Part shown: positions 1-4,081 of the stretch, piece after piece | Position numbering within the stretch: the stretch's first letter is position 1 | Layout of the letters: each line of letters begins with the position of its first letter | NCBI GenBank assembly: GCA_946536955.1 | Contig: CAMNFJ010000138.1 | Coordinates: forward strand, 1 to 7,147 | Direction: 5' to 3' | Source of the DNA: CAG-791 sp002394525 | GTDB taxonomy: Bacteria > Bacillota > Clostridia > Lachnospirales > Lachnospiraceae | DNA length: 7,147 nucleotides | Made by a program: the position numbers and the translations under genes | Notes under the pieces: generated by a model | Told to the model about the DNA's origin: nothing | Databases searched by the model: none | What the model saw: the letters and a program-made list of their open reading frames with translations, nothing else

Positions 1-673
1 CCTGATCTGCCAGGGCCCGCAGTTTTTCTTCCTCCGCCGGCCGGTTTACGAAAGCTCCGGCGCAGCGGTCCGCCAGGAAAAACTGGTCCCTTCGCACTTC
101 CTGCACCGGATCCGGCTCTTCTGTCTTTTCAACAAGCCGGTCCACCGCGCCAAGCAGGTCCTCATAGACCCGCTGACCGAAGCTGTCCAGGTCGCGGTAG
201 CCGTCCAGAACGGGATACCGGCCGGCCCGGATCCTTGCCCGGAGATCCTCCAGCCGGGCGTCCGGCTCGAAGGGTCCGCAGAGTTGTCTGGTCAGGTCCG
301 CGTCCCGCAGGTAAAAAAAAGCCTCGGTGTCATCCGGGGCCTCCAGGGCCCCGTACAGGATCTCCTGCTCGGTCACGGAAATCGGATCTCCCTCGGGGAT
401 CCAGCCGTAACGCTCCCCGATCATCCCCATGAAGAGGGGCCGGCTCCGGTCGATCTCACTCATACACACGTCGACCGTCTCCCCCCGCTCCGACTCCTCC
501 TCCGTGATGCCCCAGCGCAGGTCCACTCCCGTGAACTCCACCTGCTTTTTGTGGCAGTAGGCGGCGACCATGGGAAAAACCTTTTCGACCAGGACATTTC
601 TCTCCTCCACCATATCCTGAAAGGTCGAGGAGACGAAGATCCGCAACTGTCTGGTTCCTGTCCGCTCCTTCAT
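1..673 (-). CDS. DUF4062-domain protein, probable N-terminus of a STAND/NACHT NTPase (3' end outside window)
   Basis: The visible 224 residues match the DUF4062 pattern: IFVSSTFQDM (12-21) with an acidic ERN following, VDLRWGIT (50-57), and a C-terminal EIDRSRP...MIGERYGWIP stretch (73-93). In known families this Rossmann-like module sits in front of a NACHT-type P-loop ATPase, as in TEP1 and NPHP3-like proteins. Residues 195-224 (RDQFFLADR...FVNRPAEEEKL) look like the linker that normally leads to the Walker A motif, so an ATPase domain is expected just beyond the left edge; that is inference. ATG at 673 is chosen because GGAGGAGGG (683-691) lies nine bases upstream. The gene follows the Ro60 gene with a 71-base gap and is probably co-transcribed. 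The reading frame that continues past the Ro60 stop ends in a TGA overlapping this ATG. The TIR-like alternative for the first domain is possible but fits less well. Confidence 0.82.
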   Translation of the reverse strand, partial: MKERTGTRQLRIFVSSTFQDMVEERNVLVEKVFPMVAAYCHKKQVEFTGVDLRWGITEEESERGETVDVCMSEIDRSRPLFMGMIGERYGWIPEGDPISVTEQEILYGALEAPDDTEAFFYLRDADLTRQLCGPFEPDARLEDLRARIRAGRYPVLDGYRDLDSFGQRVYEDLLGAVDRLVEKTEEPDPVQEVRRDQFFLADRCAGAFVNRPAEEEKLRALADQ

Positions 674-744
674 AGAGAGATTCCCTCCTCCGCGTCCTGA
701 TCCGTTTTCACAGCCTGCTGATAAAGCCTGTTGATGATCAGAAG
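670..744 (-). other. In-frame open extension after the Ro60 UAG stop
   Basis: After the TAG at 745-747, the Ro60 frame stays open for 24 codons and stops at TGA 670-672. That TGA overlaps the next start codon as ATGA (670-673). The predicted peptide, LLIINRLYQQAVK followed by TDQDAEEGISL, looks like an amphipathic helix with an acidic tail. A four-base ATGA overlap is the usual spacing for translationally coupled genes, so this stretch may be the original C-terminus of Ro60, cut off by a nonsense mutation or reached by UAG read-through. It may also be plain spacer: 24 open codons alone is not statistically strong in GC-rich DNA. Confidence 0.4.
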
Positions 745-2424
745 CTACTGATTGAAAGGCTGGTTTTCTGACAGCCGGTCCGCGTCCTTTTCGTCCCAGA
801 ACCGGTTCATGGCATCCGCGAAGACGGCCTCCCTCCCGGTCCAGCCGTAGAGGATGCAGGTCCTGTAGCCGTACTCCGGGACCAGCACGTTATGATAACC
901 GGCCGTCTGCACACAGTAGACATTGACGCGGGGATTGACCCTTTTCCTGTATTCGGCGATCAGCTTCGCGACATCGACATATCTCCCCCTGCAGACAAAG
1001 TCTCTGCTTCGGTACTCCTCCATGCCCTCATCGGTCCCGTAGAGGCCGCCGTGGCCGGCCTGCATGTCGGAGTAGATAAAGATATTGTCCCAGTGCTGCT
1101 TCTGGTCGATCGCGTCCCGGAAGAAGATCCAGATTCCGTTCTCCGTGCCGGGACCGACATCACCGTCTCCTCCTTCTGTGATCTCCTCTGCCTGGTGGAG
1201 GATTCCTCTCCTCTGAGTCACGGGGAAGAGCAGAAGCCTGTCCCCGAATTTTCCCACATAGCCTTCGTCGGAATTGCAGGCAGTGATGACACTGGAGAGG
1301 TTGTCGATCTCGGCCACCTTGACGGAGCCGTACTCGCTGGTCAGGGTCCCCCAGGCGCTGCCGCTGTTGTCGGACAGGCAAATGGTCTTCCCGGACAGAC
1401 GGGGCATATTCTCGCAGGCGAGATCCATGCACTCCTCAAGCGCCTCCATGAGAAGCGGCACATGATGAACAGTTTCCGCTCCCACTTTCCGCAGAGCCTT
1501 CAGCGCGGAATAATAGCGGAAGGGAAACTGTTTCCCGCCGCGGACTCCCGCCTTGAGGTCCTCCAGGATCTCTTTGCAGAATTCCCGGTCTTCAATCTCC
1601 GCAAAGATGCCGCGCAGGTTCCGGAGCAGGGCCATGTGCCGCAGCACGCCCGCCTCGCAGATCTGACGCCATGAGCTTCCTGCGGACCGCATGGTCTCCC
1701 AGGTCCGGTCCTCCTGTGCCACAGTCACATTGCCCGTCTTCATCAGTTCGTCCAGCACCCCACTGTGGGCATGGCAGATCCTGACGACGTCGATCATCCC
1801 GATCCCGGCGTTTTTGTATTTGTGGACCTGATAGGCATTCAGGCTCTCCAGCTTTGCCGCCCAGTTTCTCTTCAGGATGGTCGGCAGTTTTTTCTTTGAC
1901 TTATTCGTGTATAGATAATACATGAGCTGGGAGGCCGGCTCGTCCGCCCGCTGCATGACCCGGGCATTGATCTGTGAAAAGAGGCCCGGATGCGCTTCGT
2001 TAAAGGCTGCCCGGCCCGGATGCGCCGCCGCCCGCACCATGATGACCTGGGGATTGAGCCGCATGTTGTAGTCTGTGCGGAGTGTCACAGCCCAGCGGAG
2101 CGTCTGCTCATAATCGTAATCAAGAGCATCATCGATCACCGTCTCCATCACCCGGGACGTCGATTTTCCGGCGTAAGGCCCGTCATCCAGGACGCTGTAG
2201 ATCCTGAAGACCTCATCCACGCTCCACCTTCCGTCCATGATCTTTGCAGGCGTAAACTCCCCGTCCCGGTAGTACTGCGGCTCCCCGAAAATGCTGGAGG
2301 CAGTCACCATTTTGAGCGTATCGAGGGGGTTGATCCGGTAGGAGATGCCTCCCATAAAATTTCTCTCGGCGCCTGTTTCCTCCACGGCTCTGTTTTCCTT
2401 TACCAAACGTGAGAACAAACTCAT
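745..2424 (-). CDS. rsr: Bacterial Ro60 orthologue (TROVE + vWA domain RNA-binding protein)
   Basis: Ro60 proteins are ring-shaped RNA-binding proteins that hold Y RNAs on the outer surface and the ends of misfolded or structured RNAs in the central hole. In bacteria they work with 3'-5' exonucleases in rRNA maturation and stress RNA decay. The 559-residue product has the usual family length. The N-terminal ~340 residues are the helical TROVE ring, starting with an N-terminal ...NFMGGISYRINPLDTLK segment and containing RTDYNMRLNPQVIMVRAA (about 116-133). A von Willebrand A domain follows, with the MIDAS motif DNSGS at 352-356 and a second MIDAS-type acidic site in IYSDMQAG (about 450-457); it ends near GWTG (527-530). 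ATG 2424 is preferred over upstream in-frame starts because GAGGAGG (2431-2437) sits six bases before it. A YrlA-type Y RNA lies just upstream on the same strand, the classic rsr arrangement. The gene ends at a UAG with an open in-frame extension, see 670-744. Confidence 0.92.
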   Translation of the reverse strand: MSLFSRLVKENRAVEETGAERNFMGGISYRINPLDTLKMVTASSIFGEPQYYRDGEFTPAKIMDGRWSVDEVFRIYSVLDDGPYAGKSTSRVMETVIDDALDYDYEQTLRWAVTLRTDYNMRLNPQVIMVRAAAHPGRAAFNEAHPGLFSQINARVMQRADEPASQLMYYLYTNKSKKKLPTILKRNWAAKLESLNAYQVHKYKNAGIGMIDVVRICHAHSGVLDELMKTGNVTVAQEDRTWETMRSAGSSWRQICEAGVLRHMALLRNLRGIFAEIEDREFCKEILEDLKAGVRGGKQFPFRYYSALKALRKVGAETVHHVPLLMEALEECMDLACENMPRLSGKTICLSDNSGSAWGTLTSEYGSVKVAEIDNLSSVITACNSDEGYVGKFGDRLLLFPVTQRRGILHQAEEITEGGDGDVGPGTENGIWIFFRDAIDQKQHWDNIFIYSDMQAGHGGLYGTDEGMEEYRSRDFVCRGRYVDVAKLIAEYRKRVNPRVNVYCVQTAGYHNVLVPEYGYRTCILYGWTGREAVFADAMNRFWDEKDADRLSENQPFNQ

Positions 2425-2430
2425 CCTGCA

Positions 2431-2437
2431 CCTCCTC
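2431..2437 (-). promoter_or_regulatory. Ribosome binding site fixing the Ro60 start
   Basis: On the minus strand GAGGAGG lies six bases before ATG 2424. The longer open frame, whose first start codon would be at 2439, would place this site inside the coding region, so the shorter start is preferred. Confidence 0.8.
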
Positions 2438-2454
2438 ACTGCATCATCTTTTCA

Positions 2455-2485
2455 GATGCCCGGCCTGCCGGTGCCAACGGGCATC
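2455..2485 (-). promoter_or_regulatory. 8-bp hairpin in the Ro60 leader
   Basis: GATGCCCG (2478-2485, minus strand) pairs perfectly with CGGGCATC (2455-2462) around a 15-base loop. It ends 17 bases before the Ro60 ribosome binding site. No T-run follows, so it is not a standard terminator. A role in leader stability, processing, or separating the Y RNA from the mRNA is possible but unproven. Confidence 0.45.
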
Positions 2486-2534
2486 AAATGCATCCCCTCC
2501 GGGAGATACTTTTTACAAACGTGTATATATAACC

Positions 2535-2565
2535 AGGGAGACAGAGGTCCGACCCCTGTCTCCCT
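2535..2565 (-). repeat. Strong palindromic hairpin between the Y RNA and the Ro60 leader
   Basis: A 10-bp perfect stem, AGGGAGACAG with CTGTCTCCCT, continues inward through a G.T pair and further pairs as GGGTC/GACCT. It begins 10 bases past the likely 3' end of the Y RNA. It is not followed by a T-run on the minus strand (GGTTATATAT follows) or on the plus strand. It could be a factor-dependent terminator, an RNA-processing site that sets the Y RNA 3' end, or a copy of a dispersed REP-like palindrome. From memory, GGGACAGGGGTC-type palindromes are common in clostridial genomes. Confidence 0.55.
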
Positions 2566-2575
2566 AAGCATTCTC

Positions 2576-2708
2576 AAATAGTCCGAGAGTAAGTGAGCCA
2601 GCTTAAGCGTTCTGACCAATTGAACTACCGCCTTCGCAGGCGGGCCGGACTCGAACCGACAACATCTGTCGTGAAAGGACGAAGTATCTGACTCTCCGCT
2701 TCGGACTA
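2576..2708 (-). ncRNA. yrlA: YrlA-type Y RNA with circularly permuted tRNA-like domain
   Basis: This is the RNA partner expected next to rsr. Reading the minus strand: TAGTCCG (2702-2708) pairs with CGGACTA (2579-2585), and GAGAGT (2691-2696) pairs with ACTCT upstream of it (2586-2590), leaving a 5'-side bulge. The 5' text GTCCGAAG matches the Ro-binding stem of animal Y RNAs as I remember it. Inside lies a tRNA mimic in permuted order. First comes a T arm, GTCGG-TTCGAGT-CCGGC (2660-2644). Next is an acceptor-like hairpin CCGCC/GGCGG capped by TGCGAA (2643-2628). Then TA, and a D arm GTTC-AATTGGTCA-GAAC (2625-2609) whose GG could meet the TTCG of the T loop. The mimic is thus joined to the Y stem where a tRNA would have its anticodon arm, as described for YrlA. 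The 3' end (TATTTG) is approximate. Confidence 0.88.
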
Positions 2709-2713
2709 ATAAG

Positions 2714-2722
2714 AGTATATCA
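2714..2722 (-). promoter_or_regulatory. Extended -10 promoter of the Y RNA
   Basis: The minus strand reads TGATATACT: -10 TATACT (2714-2719) with the extended TG at 2721-2722. No good -35 is present, which an extended -10 can compensate for. Six bases on is position 2708, exactly the first base of the terminal stem of the Y RNA. Confidence 0.6.
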
Positions 2723-2767
2723 TAATATAGATACATAATACACTGTTTTCCAAATTATCCAGCCCTG

Positions 2768-2797
2768 TTTACAAGCTGTAAATACTCTGTGTATAAT
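2768..2797 (+). promoter_or_regulatory. Near-consensus sigma-A promoter of the second Y-like RNA
   Basis: -35 TTTACA (2768-2773) and a perfect -10 TATAAT (2792-2797) are separated by 18 bases. Seven bases after the -10 is G2804, the first base of the long terminal helix of the RNA at 2804-2987. This promoter and the Y RNA promoter diverge from a shared AT-rich stretch of about 95 bases (2709-2803) that holds no gene. Confidence 0.78.
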
Positions 2798-2850
2798 AAG
2801 TCTGTCCTTCTAACGCACAGAAGCGGAGGCGGCAGTTACTTCTACCTTGG

Positions 2851-2948
2851 GTAGTCATGGCGAAACTGGAAGACGCGCGGGATTGATAATCCCGTGGCTG
2901 CGCCGGATCCCCGGGGCAGCCGTAAAGGTTCGAATCCTTTTTTCAGCA
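2851..2948 (+). other. tRNA-like domain: Leu-type D arm, GAU anticodon loop, long variable arm, broken acceptor
   Basis: T8-G9 (2858-2859) lead to D stem GCG/CGC with loop AAACTGGAAGA (2860-2876), very like bacterial tRNA-Leu. The anticodon arm is CGGGA-TTGATAA-TCCCG (2878-2894) with GAU at 34-36, an isoleucine anticodon. The variable region (2895-2923) is 29 bases, with GGCTGC/GCAGCC plus CCGG/CCGG around a four-base loop; this is longer than normal Leu or Ser tRNAs. The T arm is AAAGG-TTCGAAT-CCTTT (2924-2940). The expected acceptor strands GTAGTCA (2851-2857) and TTTCAGC (2941-2947) form only about four of seven pairs. The 5' strand is instead taken up by the CTACC/GGTAG hairpin, and no CCA is encoded. 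A tRNA gene finder may report it as a tRNA pseudogene. I treat it as the tRNA-mimic part of the larger RNA. Confidence 0.72.
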
Positions 2949-2964
2949 CTGCTCCTGATATTCT

Positions 2965-2987
2965 CTGTGCGGTTGGAGGACTTTTTT
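2965..2987 (+). terminator. Rho-independent terminator made by the RNA's own terminal helix
   Basis: The 3' strand of the terminal helix (2965-2981) is followed directly by six T residues (2982-2987). Its partner lies 144 bases upstream at 2804-2820, so termination would need folding of the whole RNA. Shorter local pairings (CTCC with GGAG, 4 bp) could also serve. No matching T-run terminator is seen for the minus-strand operon that converges on it. Confidence 0.55.
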
Positions 2988-3025
2988 GTTGGCTCCTGTA
3001 CCTGCTTCAGGATCTCCTTTCCCCG

Positions 3026-3055
3026 CCGCACAGCATCACGTCCGCGCAGCATCAC
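3026..3055. repeat. Imperfect tandem duplication beside the SLATT stop codon
   Basis: CCGCACAGCATCAC (3026-3039) and CCGCGCAGCATCAC (3042-3055) differ by one base and are offset by 16. They abut the stop codon at 3057-3059. They look like a small slippage duplication. The remaining spacer (2988-3025) shows no gene or clear terminator. Confidence 0.5.
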
Positions 3056-3056
3056 A

Positions 3057-4073
3057 TCAAAGGGAGATATCCGGTCTGTTCTTGCACTGATAGGCGTACC
3101 AGCTGCTGTTCTCGGACAGCTCCTCCCTGGCCAGCCTCGTGATCAGGTCCTCTGTCTCCCCGGTCCGCAGGATCTCCTCCTCCGTCTTCTCGTAAAGGGC
3201 GGCCATGCGCCGGTGATCCTGCGCTGTCTCCTCCAGAGAGAGCTTCCCGTAGTAGTTCCCCGCAAAAAGTGTCATTGCGGAGAAAGACCCCATTGCGACC
3301 TTGAGGATCACTCTGATGGCTTCCATCTGCCCCTGCCCCAGCAGAACATGCCCGCTGAAGAGGCCTCCTGCGGAGATCTCAAAGACCAGGGCGGCGGCAT
3401 AGGTTGCCAGGGCAAGGAGAAGGGCCAGATTGGAGATCCGGTCATTGCGCCTTATCCTGGCTTCGGTCATGACCAGCGCCTCCCTGTGGTACTGCGCCTG
3501 CCCCCGGACCCAGACATCCAGGATCCGGTATTGCGGCTCCTCCGCCACAGATTCCCCCGGCAAATATCTCTGCTGCGCTTCCTCATCCATGCCTGCTCCT
3601 GCCGGTTTTCCCAGCTCCCTGAGGACAGGCTCCGTCCAGGGCACATTGAAGCGCCAGGACCAGGGCAGCAGATCCGCTGCGTTCTGCCTGCTTTTGGCCT
3701 TGCGGAGAAAATACTGAACGCGGGCGCCCTCCGCCAGCAGACGGTACTCCAGATACTTCCTGTGGCAATTGAGCTGTTTTGCCAGCCCGTTGATGATAAA
3801 CAGGGTGAGCAGCAGGACTCCGCAGGCCAGGATCAGGCCGTACAGGTTGATCTCGTCATAGAGCAGAAAGGCGACTGCCAGCAGGGTCCCCGCAACGGAC
3901 AGGGCCAGCAGGATCCTGCGGTACTTCTCCGCATTCCGCATGCTCAGGTGGTCTGCGGCCGCATAGATCTCATCCGCTTCTCTGAGGTCCGGCCGGCGGA
4001 TGTCTCTTTCGATATGCGCCAGCGGTTCCCTGCACTTTTCTTTTTCCCGGAAAAATTCCTCTCTCCTGTCCAT
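3057..4073 (-). CDS. SLATT-like membrane effector with four predicted TM segments
   Basis: SLATT proteins are small membrane proteins of nucleotide-signal conflict systems, predicted to form pores or perturb the membrane when a linked sensor is triggered. This 338-residue product has two pairs of hydrophobic segments: about 54-72 with 76-97, and about 213-233 with 250-272. Each pair is followed by a charged helical stretch. The C-terminus (about 309-338) carries the LAREELSEN..W......RP pattern I associate with SLATT/DUF4231-type proteins. It may therefore be a duplicated 2TM unit. ATG 4073 has GAGG six bases upstream. A GTG at 4085 would overlap the upstream stop as GTGA and is the alternative start. 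Either way it is tightly coupled to the HD-RyR gene. Family assignment is by pattern and topology only. Confidence 0.68.
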   Translation of the reverse strand: MDRREEFFREKEKCREPLAHIERDIRRPDLREADEIYAAADHLSMRNAEKYRRILLALSVAGTLLAVAFLLYDEINLYGLILACGVLLLTLFIINGLAKQLNCHRKYLEYRLLAEGARVQYFLRKAKSRQNAADLLPWSWRFNVPWTEPVLRELGKPAGAGMDEEAQQRYLPGESVAEEPQYRILDVWVRGQAQYHREALVMTEARIRRNDRISNLALLLALATYAAALVFEISAGGLFSGHVLLGQGQMEAIRVILKVAMGSFSAMTLFAGNYYGKLSLEETAQDHRRMAALYEKTEEEILRTGETEDLITRLAREELSENSSWYAYQCKNRPDISL

Positions 4074-4081
4074 AGTCTGCC

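Larger units (their letters stand above)
2804..2987 (+). ncRNA. Second Y-like RNA with a cloverleaf-order class II tRNA-like domain
   Basis: The transcript is bounded by a helix joining its ends: 2804-2820 (GTCCTTCTAACGCACAG) against 2965-2981 (CTGTGCGGTTGGAGGAC). Fifteen of 17 positions pair, counting G.U, and T6 (2982-2987) follows. Just inside is GAAGCGGAG (2820-2828), then CAG and TACTTC (2837-2842). The adjacent YrlA has the same three blocks in the same order (GAAGCGGAG 2702-2694, TACTTC 2686-2681), shifted by a single base. GCAGT (2832-2836) pairs with ACTGC (2948-2952), and GGA with TCC outside it. A CTACC-TTG-GGTAG hairpin (2842-2854) precedes the tRNA-like arms at 2858-2940. The open-ended stem, the shared block and the tRNA mimic argue for a Ro60-bound Y RNA of a different layout from YrlA. 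The structure is read by eye; Ro60 binding is inferred. No stand-alone functional tRNA is supported. Confidence 0.68.

Noticed and set aside
284..700. Plus-strand open frame of 138 codons
   Set aside because: It is antisense to the DUF4062 gene, which has the family motifs and a strong ribosome binding site.
892..1674. Plus-strand open frame of 260 codons
   Set aside because: It is entirely antisense to the well-supported Ro60 vWA domain; open antisense frames are expected in GC-rich coding DNA.
2535..2565. Simple rho-independent terminator
   Set aside because: The stem is strong but no T-run follows on either strand, so it was listed as a palindrome of uncertain role.
2452..2736. Minus-strand open frame of 94 codons upstream of Ro60
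   Set aside because: It spans the structured YrlA RNA and both leader hairpins and has no ribosome binding site or protein-like features.
2851..2948. A stand-alone functional tRNA-Leu or tRNA-Ile gene
   Set aside because: The acceptor strands pair at only about four of seven positions, the 5' strand is sequestered in another hairpin, no CCA is encoded, and the promoter and terminator define a larger RNA.
2855..3055. Minus-strand open frame of 66 codons after the SLATT gene
   Set aside because: It is antisense to the tRNA-like domain and its terminal helix, and its apparent codons are explained by RNA structure.
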